Shown here: positions 35,323 to 43,391 of the stretch, one piece after another
Position numbering within the stretch: the first letter of the stretch is position 1
Layout of the letters: the number at the start of each line of letters is the position of its first letter
Source of the DNA: Methylovirgula sp.
GTDB taxonomy: Bacteria; Pseudomonadota; Alphaproteobacteria; Rhizobiales; Beijerinckiaceae
NCBI RefSeq assembly: GCF_037200945.1
Contig: NZ_JBBCGP010000001.1
Location: forward strand, 558,001 to 622,000
Direction: 5' to 3'
DNA: 64,000 nt
Made by a program: the position numbers and the translations under genes
Notes under the pieces: model-generated
Told to the model about the DNA's origin: nothing
The model's database searches: none
Seen by the model: the letters and a program-made list of their open reading frames with translations, nothing else

Positions 35323-35415
35323 CTGGATGAAGTGACGGCAAAAGTGCGCACCGGCGCGCCGATCGATGAAGACGACGATTACCAACTCGACGCCTGGGCC
35401 AGCGTTATTCCCTAG
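35323..35415 (+). pseudogene. C-terminal relic of a pyridoxamine 5'-phosphate oxidase-family gene
   Basis: The plus frame from 35323 encodes EVTAKVRTGAPIDEDDDYQL then DAWASVIP and a stop. This is the conserved end of FMN-binding pyridoxamine 5'-phosphate oxidase-like proteins (pattern KxRTGPPxDDExDYxLxVWAGVIP). The rest of the gene is gone: upstream bases in this frame are not coding. It is DNA debris left by earlier rearrangement and shows that the 35 kb area is a junction. Confidence 0.6.
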
Positions 35416-35479
35416 CGCCTGATTCTTAGGTGCTGCCGGTGTGTATCGAATCTTCAGGCATAGAGGTGTCTTTCGGAGA

Positions 35480-36065
35480 TGAGCAAGTTAGCCGAAGAAA
35501 ATAGGTTCATCGTCGATATCGAGAACCGCCAGCGCTATTTCCGACGCAACGCCACGAGCCAATGTTTTGGGAACATCTCGGCCGAGCCGTGGCGACCTTT
35601 TGGTACCTGGAGTACGTGCTGACCAGAGCAATTTTCGCTTTCACAGCGACCAGGCGCTACCCAGAAGTTGAAATTCAGGCAGCCTTTGACAAGTGGCTGC
35701 CAACGCTCGAGAGAGCCTTAAGAGACCCTCTCGGAAATCTCATCGACTCATACGCCAAGGCTGTTCGTGACCACCCGTCGACTACGCCTCCCAATTTCGA
35801 CGAACTCCTCCTGCAGCTTCGAGAGGCATCCACACTGCGCAACGTTCTCTGCCACGCTTGTTGGAACGCCCCCGGCAGCGACGGACGATCCCTCCCTATA
35901 TTTGTCAACAACCGAATGATGGTGTTCGACACCGTCATCGACACCGCCTACCTGACGCAAACGCAGCGAGGAACCGCCGAACTCTCCTGCGATGTCATTA
36001 CAAGTGTTACTCACCTTGGATGGCGATTTCCCGGCTTCGATGGGCCCCGCAAGCCGGTCTATTAG
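35480..36065 (+). pseudogene. HEPN-domain protein with a frameshift near its N-terminus
   Basis: ATG 35480 (CGGAG just upstream) opens MSKLAEENRFIVDIENRQRY and FRRNATSQ, then must move one base forward near 35562 to continue as FWEHLGRAVATFWYLEYVL and 160 further residues. The two halves read as one protein. The C-terminal half has the HEPN ribonuclease motif R-x4-H in TLRNVLCHACW (R93-H98 counted from the internal ATG 35562). A shortened product from 35562 is possible. If whole it would be about 194 residues. It precedes the radical-SAM cassette by 70 bases on the same strand. Confidence 0.6.
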
Positions 36066-36135
36066 CGCTCCGTTTAACAACGCACACCCCGAAGAGATTC
36101 GATAGTCAGCTCACCCGATCACCCAAGAGAGATTA

Positions 36136-37245
36136 ATGATAAGGCTGCGCGAAGCGCCCTCCGACCTGCCTGAGTCGCTGAAACAAATCGTTGACTATCG
36201 AAAATCGGGATTAAGCCTCAACCATGTTGTCGGCTGCCCCCTCGACTGCGGATATTGCGTTCGCCATCTCTTCGGGAACTATGAAATGAAAAGACCGCAC
36301 CTCGTTATGAGCGACGAAGCGGCAATTAACACGCTGGTCAACCATTGGGCCTTCAGGCCAAGTCAGACGCCGCTGCAGATCTTCAACCGGGCGACCGATC
36401 CTTTCCTGCCAGGGGTGAAGGACCATCTCATGAAATGCCTGGAGGATTTGGACGACCGGGGACTCAAGAACCACTTGTTGATCATAACCCGCTGGATCAT
36501 TGAGGCGGCAGACGTCGAGAAATTGGAGCGACTGAGAAATCTCAAGGTTACAATCCTCGTCACTTGGTCTGGAATTGAAGATGCGCGCATCGAGCCCATC
36601 GATAGTCGAATTGCTGAAGATTCGCTTCGAGTGCTCAACGGACATGCCCGCAGGACGAAATCAGTGCTCTATTGGCGACCACTCATTGCCGGCCTCAACG
36701 ACGCGGATGACCACCTCGGGAAAGCACGGGAATTATCAGGCCTGGCAGACGCGACCGTCTTCACGGGATTATTTTATCGAGAGCAGGTCCGAGCCCATTT
36801 TGACAATCTGGGCGTGCCGGAAATGTATCCAGAGGTTGCGCGTCGGAAGATATTGCCCGCCGAGACGGAGAAGCGGGTTCTCGAGGCTCTCCGTGGCCGT
36901 GCCATCTTTCGCAAGACGTCCTGCGGTGTCGCCTATGCTCACAAAACCGCGGACTACAATGGGCATTACGGCATCAGAGAAATCTGTGAGATCTGCCCCG
37001 CGTCGCAGATCGATCTATGCGCGTCCGAGCATCGCCAACCAACAATGCGCCAAGCCCAAGCGCTCGCGATCGAGGCTGGATTGAGCCCTTGCCCGATTTC
37101 AATCGATGAACGACGGGTCAAAGTGATGGGCAGCACCGAGCAACAGCGTTACTTTATGCAGCATTCGCTCAAGTTTCAGGTTCACGACGAAAATCACCCC
37201 CACGTATATGGCCGGCACGGAAGAGCAGAGATCGGATGGACGTAG
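36136..37245 (+). CDS. Radical-SAM protein, spore-photoproduct-lyase-like
   Basis: 369 residues. The iron-sulfur motif is C34-x3-C38-x2-C41 (NHVVGCPLDCGYCVRH). Downstream, FNRATDPFLPGVKDHL and the helix LEDLDDRGLKNHLLIITRW follow the barrel pattern of SPL-type radical-SAM enzymes. A C-terminal region has a second Cys group (CEICPASQIDLC) that may hold another cluster. The substrate is unknown; nucleic acid or a nucleotide is suggested by its partners, a DEDDh exonuclease and a P-loop kinase-like protein encoded in overlapping frames. ATG 36136 follows the GAGAG ribosome site. Confidence 0.85.
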   Translation: MIRLREAPSDLPESLKQIVDYRKSGLSLNHVVGCPLDCGYCVRHLFGNYEMKRPHLVMSDEAAINTLVNHWAFRPSQTPLQIFNRATDPFLPGVKDHLMKCLEDLDDRGLKNHLLIITRWIIEAADVEKLERLRNLKVTILVTWSGIEDARIEPIDSRIAEDSLRVLNGHARRTKSVLYWRPLIAGLNDADDHLGKARELSGLADATVFTGLFYREQVRAHFDNLGVPEMYPEVARRKILPAETEKRVLEALRGRAIFRKTSCGVAYAHKTADYNGHYGIREICEICPASQIDLCASEHRQPTMRQAQALAIEAGLSPCPISIDERRVKVMGSTEQQRYFMQHSLKFQVHDENHPHVYGRHGRAEIGWT

Positions 37246-37826
37246 TGTTCCAGAAAGTCTGGGTTATCGACGTTGAAGGAAACGGCGCCACGCCGCCTGA
37301 CATAGTCGAGATGGCAATGATTGAAGTGAACGACCTCAGGCTGACGAACCGCCAACGCCACTGGCTGATTCGCCCGCAAACACCCATTCTACCGGCAGCC
37401 ACCCGAATTCACGGGATCACAAATAAGCAAGTTGCGGATGCACCGGGCATTGATGACATATCCGAGGAGATCGTAACCTGGACCGACGGAGCGGCGATCG
37501 TCGGTCACAACGTTCGGGTGGAGTTGGATGTCATCGGCCGCCAGGTCCCGGACTGGAAGCCTGCGGCCGCGATCGATACTCTCAAACTTGCAAGAACGCT
37601 CAAGCCCGGCCTGGAATCCTACAGTCTTGAAAAACTGGGCGCCGCCTTGGGGTATACCGAGGAGGCAGCTCGGCTTAGTGAGCGGAAGCATCATTCCGCG
37701 ATCTATGACGCGACCCTCACGTCTCTCATTTATATCGATCTAATCTCCAGCCTGCCCGAGGATCGTCGCCACGCGACGCTGATGGCCGCCAATCTCCTCG
37801 ATAATCGGCAAGGAACCCTCCTTTGA
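37236..37826 (+). CDS. DnaQ-like DEDDh 3'-5' exonuclease
   Basis: 196 residues with all three exonuclease motifs: Exo I D12-x-E14 in VWVIDVEGNG, Exo II H91-N92 to D98 in VGHNVRVELDVI, and Exo III H153-x4-D158 in HHSAIYDAT. It also has IHGIT. It would degrade or proofread single-stranded DNA or RNA, or cleave short oligonucleotides. It has no polymerase-binding tail, so it is not a replicative epsilon subunit. Its start lies 10 bases inside the radical-SAM gene, and its stop overlaps the next start, so the three are coupled. Confidence 0.88.
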   Translation: MDVVFQKVWVIDVEGNGATPPDIVEMAMIEVNDLRLTNRQRHWLIRPQTPILPAATRIHGITNKQVADAPGIDDISEEIVTWTDGAAIVGHNVRVELDVIGRQVPDWKPAAAIDTLKLARTLKPGLESYSLEKLGAALGYTEEAARLSERKHHSAIYDATLTSLIYIDLISSLPEDRRHATLMAANLLDNRQGTLL

Positions 37827-38413
37827 CCCGACGCTCTTTCAAGATCGGCATAACCGGCACTCATTCGACCGGAAAATCGACGTTCGTCAACGGCATCGAA
37901 AAGGCACTAAAGAACGACGGATTTGACGTAGGTCGCGTTGACGATCTGGCGACACGGGCCAGCGACCTCGGCTTCCCTATCCTGAGAGACCACACATTCG
38001 AGAGCACACTGTGGATCATGGCGGAATGCATGAGGCAAGAGGCCGAGCTCGCACTTTCCTCGGACGTGATCATCGTCGACCGTGCCGTGCCCGATGCCTT
38101 TGGATATTTGCTGGCAGCTCTTCAGATTTCTGGTCGAAAACTCGATCGCAAACGGCTGGAAATCTTGCAAGCTATCGCCGGGGCGCACGTTCGAGACTAC
38201 GATTTTCTGGTCATGACCGAGCTTAACCAATCGATCCCTTTGGGAGAAGGACGCGATCCAGATTCGGCATTTCGAGAGGCAGCCGCCAGTCAGATTCTGA
38301 AGATCGTTGACGAGATCGCCCCTGGAACCCAACGAATGAATCTTGAAAATCAAATCGATATTATAAACCAGGCAATCTCCGCGGCTCGAAAGGCTCTATC
38401 ACCCGCGCGATGA
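37823..38413 (+). CDS. P-loop NTPase, nucleoside/nucleotide-kinase-like
   Basis: 196 residues, starting at a TTG overlapping the exonuclease stop (TTGA). Walker A is G12-T-H-S-T-G-K-S-T20. A hydrophobic strand plus Asp (SDVIIVDRAVPDAFGYLL) resembles the DR-x-x-x-D segment of deoxynucleoside and thymidylate kinases, and RDYDFLVMTELNQ forms a later strand. The family may be NadR/AAA_28-like or a dNK-like kinase; the phosphate acceptor is unknown. It probably works on the same small molecule as the radical-SAM protein. Confidence 0.82.
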   Translation: MTRRSFKIGITGTHSTGKSTFVNGIEKALKNDGFDVGRVDDLATRASDLGFPILRDHTFESTLWIMAECMRQEAELALSSDVIIVDRAVPDAFGYLLAALQISGRKLDRKRLEILQAIAGAHVRDYDFLVMTELNQSIPLGEGRDPDSAFREAAASQILKIVDEIAPGTQRMNLENQIDIINQAISAARKALSPAR

Positions 38414-38464
38414 TTTCTTGAAATATAGTCACGCGATCGCAAAACTCAGCTTTGGGTAAAGGCA

Positions 38465-39388
38465 ATGGCGCTTGGAACTTGGGCGCGTGAATATGCGGCC
38501 ATGCGATACATGCGACACCTGTCAGATCAAGCACTCCGGCAGCGTTACGACATGCTTGGGGGAAATCTTTGGAGTACGGACGCTGCGGGCGAAGTGATAC
38601 CACCTCGCAATGTAGATTTTCATCGAGATCTCCTCCGTCTTATCGCGCATGTGTTCGCCGAACGGGCTTTTAGGGGTGGTGAACAGGCAATTTACTTCGA
38701 TGCTGCCGAAATCCAGCGGACGGCGGCAGCTGAGTACGAGCCGCCAACCCTCAACCCATTGTTCGTCGGATCGCCGGTCTGCTTCGCTAAATTCGGCAGA
38801 AAGGAACACATCGAGAGAGCGTTTCGCGAAGGCGTGCTACGAGTCGCGCCCGCAAGTCTGTTCAACGATCCCTCGCTCAATGCCGCCCAGAGGGACGACG
38901 AGCTGCTGCATTGGGCTCGAGCACCACATCGGCGCCTCATGGCGAAATTTTACCGCACAGGTCCTGACGGCAATAGAATAGAAGTTCCCGTAGAAGCTGG
39001 AGATTTTTTTCGCGGGCTGAACGTCGCAGATTTTTACGTCTGGTGCTGCGGACTTGGCTATGACGCACGACTGTTTTACGAGTTTCAAGCCGACGCCGTC
39101 CTCGTGATCCGCGATATGAAAGAGTTCAATCGGCGACTAACCGCAGCGATGCAAGAATTGTTGCCGGAATGGAATATGAGGCAAGGACCGCTGACGTATT
39201 ACGATCCTCTTACGGTGCAACGCGAGCAGCTGGTCCCTATATTCAGCAAAAATATTCGATATCTGCATCAAAACGAATATCGGTTTGCTTGGTTGGCACC
39301 GGCTAATGAGCACACAATGGCTCCGTTATTCCCCGTTCTCGGGGCTTTAACAAACATTGCGGAATATTATCAGATAGATCGCACATAA
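38465..39388 (+). CDS. DUF2971-like protein (possible ADP-ribosyltransferase-type fold)
   Basis: 307 residues. The middle and end follow the DUF2971 pattern: FAKFGRKEHIERAFREGVLR, VAPASLFNDPSLNAAQRDDE, then DFYVWCCGLGYDARLFYEF and the late LHQNEYRFAWLAP. This family is often found in defence islands and is suspected to be ADP-ribosyltransferase-like; no catalytic residue can be certified. The N-terminal 90 residues are helical. It starts 51 bases after the kinase-like gene on the same strand, so it may be the effector of the cassette. Confidence 0.65.
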   Translation: MALGTWAREYAAMRYMRHLSDQALRQRYDMLGGNLWSTDAAGEVIPPRNVDFHRDLLRLIAHVFAERAFRGGEQAIYFDAAEIQRTAAAEYEPPTLNPLFVGSPVCFAKFGRKEHIERAFREGVLRVAPASLFNDPSLNAAQRDDELLHWARAPHRRLMAKFYRTGPDGNRIEVPVEAGDFFRGLNVADFYVWCCGLGYDARLFYEFQADAVLVIRDMKEFNRRLTAAMQELLPEWNMRQGPLTYYDPLTVQREQLVPIFSKNIRYLHQNEYRFAWLAPANEHTMAPLFPVLGALTNIAEYYQIDRT

Positions 39389-39436
39389 ATGTTGTGATTA
39401 GCAAGGTGGATCCTAAGTGACGCGCGGTCCCCAGGG

Positions 39437-40201
39437 ATGGACAAAGGCCAAATGTCTGCGCGAGGTTTGGCGCTTATTTCAGGAACGAGTTGCCGTATGA
39501 AAACGGTAAAGCGAAAAAGCTTCTCGCGACTCTGGCAACTCAAGAGGGCAGACCCGAATTCGCTTGAGTGGATTTATCGGCCCATGGAAGTTTTCGGGCT
39601 CTGGGCGGCAGCAATCGTTGGTGCGATCGCAATATGGAGAGCATCCGGTGACGCCCACGATCAATGGAAAGAACTGCACCTTCAATGGCTGGAAAACATT
39701 CAAGTGCAGCGCGCGAATCTCGACATTCTCTCTGTAGATACGACCGGACCTATAACGATTGCCGCCTCCAAGGCCCTCGAACTGAGCAGCTTGATGATTT
39801 CAACGGATTATTCAAATGAGGGTCAGACCTCGGCAATCATTGTTAAAGCATCCGGCTCGGTCGAGGTACGGCCCCGACCTCCTCTTTCCCTTTCGGACCC
39901 TTCTATTTATTGCCCTGCACTTGCTTCTCCTATTGCGTTTGGCAAGGAAATCGTTCGGGGCAACCGGGAATACAAGACAGATCAGAGTGCAACGCCGCAT
40001 TTTGTGGGCGGTGCTACGCCTAGTATAGGCAAGCCTATCGCGGTGTTCATTGCCGGAAAAATCGTGTATCAGGATATCTTTTATCCACAAACCAAAGAGC
40101 ACTATGTCAAATGGTGCGCCGAGGTCGATCCAACTCCCGACGGGCGGTCGACGTCCGGCGTCGTTCTCACTGACGAGATTGATCCGCCTGATTTGAATTG
40201 A
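39437..40201 (+). CDS. Single-pass membrane-anchored protein, unknown function
   Basis: 254 residues from ATG 39437 (an in-frame ATG at 39497 is an equally good start). One transmembrane helix lies at about residues 51-67 (VFGLWAAAIVGAIAIW), followed by a helix DQWKELHLQWLENIQVQRA and a beta-rich extracytoplasmic or cytoplasmic domain with paired Cys. Codon use is more AT-rich than in the 1-8 kb region. It lies between the DUF2971-like gene and the AAA-HNH pair and could belong to either; this is undecided. Confidence 0.65.
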   Translation: MDKGQMSARGLALISGTSCRMKTVKRKSFSRLWQLKRADPNSLEWIYRPMEVFGLWAAAIVGAIAIWRASGDAHDQWKELHLQWLENIQVQRANLDILSVDTTGPITIAASKALELSSLMISTDYSNEGQTSAIIVKASGSVEVRPRPPLSLSDPSIYCPALASPIAFGKEIVRGNREYKTDQSATPHFVGGATPSIGKPIAVFIAGKIVYQDIFYPQTKEHYVKWCAEVDPTPDGRSTSGVVLTDEIDPPDLN

Positions 40202-40280
40202 CGGCGCTTATCCTGCCTTACACGCGCCAATCTAGACAGGTACAACTTGGCATCTGCCGACCTCCTGCTTCAAATACGAG

Positions 40281-40499
40281 ATGCAGCCAAGAATCCAGCC
40301 GTTCAATGCATTGATGTCGGCCGGCGCATTGGCGACTGGCGATAGGGTCGAAGAAACGTGGGGAAGCAGTGATAAACTGACGATGGACAGGGCCTGCTAT
40401 GACCACGCTATAATGACCCGTAAGGACTTCTCGAAGTACCTTGCTACGAAAATTCAAGGGGAGCACAGTGTGGCGGCAGATACCGGTGAACGCTCATGA
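40281..40499 (+). CDS. Possible small gene overlapping the AAA ATPase start
   Basis: 72 residues from ATG 40281 (MQPRIQPFNALMSAGALATG...). Its TGA overlaps the ATPase ATG (ATGA at 40496-40499), which suggests coupling. The start has no ribosome site, and another frame of the same bases encodes LASADLLLQIRDAAKNPAV, which looks like the beginning of an AbiTii-type domain before a stop. The region may therefore be a decayed gene rather than a live one. Confidence 0.3.
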   Translation: MQPRIQPFNALMSAGALATGDRVEETWGSSDKLTMDRACYDHAIMTRKDFSKYLATKIQGEHSVAADTGERS

Positions 40500-42259
40500 C
40501 TAGCGCGCCAGCAAATTTGCCGGTCTTTGTGATTTTCGCCTCGAATAGTCAAGTCGGGAACGCCGTTAACATTTCCTCTCCCGTATTGATGATCTCGCCG
40601 ACGAGTCCTGCCACCTGGAACGATTTTGGTCATAACTTTGATGTGACCACGTTATTGAGAAGATCGAACGGACGCCTGGTCCATTTAAATCTCAAAATAA
40701 TGTTCGAGGGCGGCGGCGATACCTCTCAGCGTTTGACCAGCGCGCTGGCGAGCTCTTCATCAGGGATGATCAATGCTTCGGACCTTCCACTTCCTTTCTG
40801 TTCTTTGATGCCGACGGTCGAGGAATATGCCGGTCTTGTAACAGAGTTGGGGTTCGAACTTGCTGTTTCCGTTCTCAGAGCCGCCGGAGATGCCGCTCTC
40901 GCTCGGGAAGAGGGCACGGACGCAGAACGGCTGGCTCTTATAGACAGTGTTCCATTTCACGTTGCCATGTTGAGGCGCAACGAGGCGTATACAGCGTTTA
41001 GGCGCGGCGCTCGTTATTTGCGCCCTGAGCCTTTGCCGGACGTCTCCGATGCGGCTAGATCCTTCGCTTTAAGCGCATCGCTACCATGTGCGCTGAATGC
41101 TTATAGCGTCGTTTTCGACTTCGAAGCCGATCCCTTCGGCCGTGACCGGCTGGCAGTTCTGATCGGCAGCAATGGCACCGGGAAAACACAGATACTTCTC
41201 TCCATTATCAATGGGCTGAGGCATCCTCGACCTGAGTCCGAAGCGACTCCTGCTGCGCGTTTCGTTCATGCTGCTTCAGGCGGATTTCGTTTTGGACCTC
41301 CGGCGCTCGCGCGTGTTGTCGTATTTTCATCAACGTTATCAGACATTTACCATCAATCCCTCCCGCCGTGGCAGAATATCGATTATGCGTTTTATTCGAC
41401 GATAGAACCTCGGAGTTCTGCTTCCGATGTGCTTACGCAGTCGTTTGTGGATTGTCTTCGCGATGATCGTCGCGGCTTGTTCAGAACTCAAGCCGGTGAC
41501 CCCAACAACCAAATGATTTTCCCGGGAGCGAGCCGCCAGGACCTATTGAGAACGATGCTTGGTCCGCTCAATGTCTGGTCAAGACTCTACTTGCCTCTTA
41601 GGGCCGGTGCCGATCAAGATTTTCCGTCACTTGTTTCGTCTGATGGTAGATTTTATTTTTCAATCGATTCGTATCGAGCGTTAAATGAAGAGCGGCAACT
41701 GAGGCTAATTCATTTTATCGATACGACTTTTGCGCCAGTCGTGTTCAATGACGCAATCGGGCCACGTCGGCTTAGTAGTGGCGAGACGGTCCTCATGCGT
41801 TTTTGCGCACAGGCGGTCGCTTCAGTTGAAAAAGGCTCGTTATTTTTATTCGACGAACCCGAGACGCATCTCCATCCACAGTTCATTTCCTATTTCGCGA
41901 AGCTCCTGCATATCCTCCTCCAGTCAACGGGATCTATCGCGATTATTGCGACTCATTCCGCCTATCTGGTTCGGGAGGTGCCATCCCGCAGGGTAAGAGT
42001 GTTGAGCTTTGACGCCGAACGACAAATCCAGATTTTATATCCCAGAATGCAAACGTTTGGCGCGAGCATTGACGCGATATCAGACTCGGTCTTTTTCGAT
42101 TCGACGACTGATCATCTCTATATGTCCACTTTACGCGCATGGTTTGCCTCGCAGTCTCCCGAGGGAGTTGACGAAATTGTCGAAAGCGCTGGTGAGGGCA
42201 TGAATCCGGAATCGCTATCGTATCTCGCGAGTCTGGCGCGCGGGACAGGGCGTATTTGA
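40496..42259 (+). CDS. Septu-like AAA/ABC-type ATPase (PtuA-like)
   Basis: 587 residues. The ABC-type ATPase core has Walker A IGSNGTGKT (K230), signature LSSGE (426-430), Walker B LFLFDEPETHLHP (449-461) and switch His in IATHSA (H487), as in OLD/RecF-like defence ATPases. A 200-residue N-terminal extension without known motif precedes the core. The next gene, directly adjacent, encodes an HNH nuclease, so the pair is built like the Septu system (PtuA + PtuB). The extension makes it longer than typical PtuA. The ATPase would sense phage and hold the nuclease inactive. Confidence 0.82.
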   Translation: MTSAPANLPVFVIFASNSQVGNAVNISSPVLMISPTSPATWNDFGHNFDVTTLLRRSNGRLVHLNLKIMFEGGGDTSQRLTSALASSSSGMINASDLPLPFCSLMPTVEEYAGLVTELGFELAVSVLRAAGDAALAREEGTDAERLALIDSVPFHVAMLRRNEAYTAFRRGARYLRPEPLPDVSDAARSFALSASLPCALNAYSVVFDFEADPFGRDRLAVLIGSNGTGKTQILLSIINGLRHPRPESEATPAARFVHAASGGFRFGPPALARVVVFSSTLSDIYHQSLPPWQNIDYAFYSTIEPRSSASDVLTQSFVDCLRDDRRGLFRTQAGDPNNQMIFPGASRQDLLRTMLGPLNVWSRLYLPLRAGADQDFPSLVSSDGRFYFSIDSYRALNEERQLRLIHFIDTTFAPVVFNDAIGPRRLSSGETVLMRFCAQAVASVEKGSLFLFDEPETHLHPQFISYFAKLLHILLQSTGSIAIIATHSAYLVREVPSRRVRVLSFDAERQIQILYPRMQTFGASIDAISDSVFFDSTTDHLYMSTLRAWFASQSPEGVDEIVESAGEGMNPESLSYLASLARGTGRI

Positions 42260-43102
42260 GTGCTGCCGGTTAATTGTCCCAGCGGTGCCTATGACGCCGC
42301 GGCCCTGAAAACTCTTGGTAAAAGGGCGGAGTGGGCTACTCACATAATTAGATGGCAGGCGGCGTACGCGGCGTACCTAGCCTGCGGGGGTGATCCACAC
42401 GTCATCTCTCCGGCGGTGTTTGTTCCGGACGTCTCCGTCGCACAACGAGATCTCTATGATAGCCGAAAGTCCCGTGGCCCGCTTCGGCGGCTCCGCGATA
42501 CAGCTGGGTTGCCCTGTTGTCCGATGTGTGGATCTGGGTCCACGGGTCATTTGGATCACTACCTGCCTCGGGGCGCCTATCCGGAATTTTCAATCTTCAC
42601 TGCTAATCTTGTGCCAGCGTGCCAGCACTGTAATTCCTCAGGCAAAGCGACGACGTTTAAAGGAACTGCGCCGGAGCGTTTCATACATCCGTATTTCGAT
42701 ACTCTTGCCGATCGCGCGCTTTGGCGTGTGCGTTTCATTGCTCCTTTGCCAGCGGTGAATTTTGAAATCGAGGTTGAGGATTGGCTTAATGGAGACGCTC
42801 GGACGAGAGTCTTATTTCACTTGAAGCACGTCTTAGGCGGACAATTTCAAATGGCGATGAGGACCAGATGGTCTCGACTTCCCATTCATATTCTGCACCG
42901 TTCGGGCGACGCGTTATCGTTGAACGAAGCGGTTGTCACGAGGGAAATCGCGTATCTGTCAGGGTATTCAGAGACGTCGCATGGGCTTAACAGCTGGGAA
43001 GCGGCGTTCTACAGAGGACTTGATGCGGATCCGACAGCTCGACGCTGGATCTTGCACGCTGCGGTTTCAAGCGCGGGCGGAGCTCTTGTACAGCAACGTT
43101 AA
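42260..43102 (+). CDS. Septu-like HNH endonuclease (PtuB-like)
   Basis: 280 residues, starting at a GTG that follows the ATPase TGA with no gap. The HNH core is C87-x2-C90 (CPMCGSG), H97-x-D99-H100 (GHLDHYLP), N116 in FTANLVPAC, and C121-x2-C124-N125. It should nick or cut nucleic acid when released by the ATPase. The C-terminal 120 residues are helical and may bind the partner. In Septu, PtuB is often shorter than this, so the pair may be a variant or a related AAA-HNH type. Confidence 0.85.
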   Translation: MLPVNCPSGAYDAAALKTLGKRAEWATHIIRWQAAYAAYLACGGDPHVISPAVFVPDVSVAQRDLYDSRKSRGPLRRLRDTAGLPCCPMCGSGSTGHLDHYLPRGAYPEFSIFTANLVPACQHCNSSGKATTFKGTAPERFIHPYFDTLADRALWRVRFIAPLPAVNFEIEVEDWLNGDARTRVLFHLKHVLGGQFQMAMRTRWSRLPIHILHRSGDALSLNEAVVTREIAYLSGYSETSHGLNSWEAAFYRGLDADPTARRWILHAAVSSAGGALVQQR

Positions 43103-43361
43103 GGTGATTGGTATTAACGCGATTTATCCGTAGTACGGCGCGAAGAGAATTTATCCACTCACGTCTGGCCGTCAAGATTGTGCGATACGATGGCGAGTAA
43201 TGTTCGCGCGCCAATTGGAATCGTCGACCTATCTTCCGCCCTCCGGCGGCCGCGGCCGCCAGGCTCTAAATCCGCGCCAACCGAAAAGCCGAACTTCGAG
43301 AGGTCCGGACAATGCGGCAGATATGCCGACACGCTACTGAGCTCAAGACTCAGAACTCCAT

Positions 43362-43369
43362 ATTTCGGT
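43362..43369. repeat. 8-bp target-site duplication, left copy
   Basis: ATTTCGGT directly outside the IS66 left end, identical to the copy at 45863-45870. Confidence 0.9.
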
Positions 43370-43391
43370 GTAAGCGGTTAGCCGCGGCCGT

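Noticed and set aside
36136..37245. Calling the radical-SAM protein a prokaryotic viperin
   Set aside because: The kinase neighbour fits, but the TDPF-containing barrel and C-terminal Cys group look like the spore-photoproduct-lyase type, so only the broader family is claimed.
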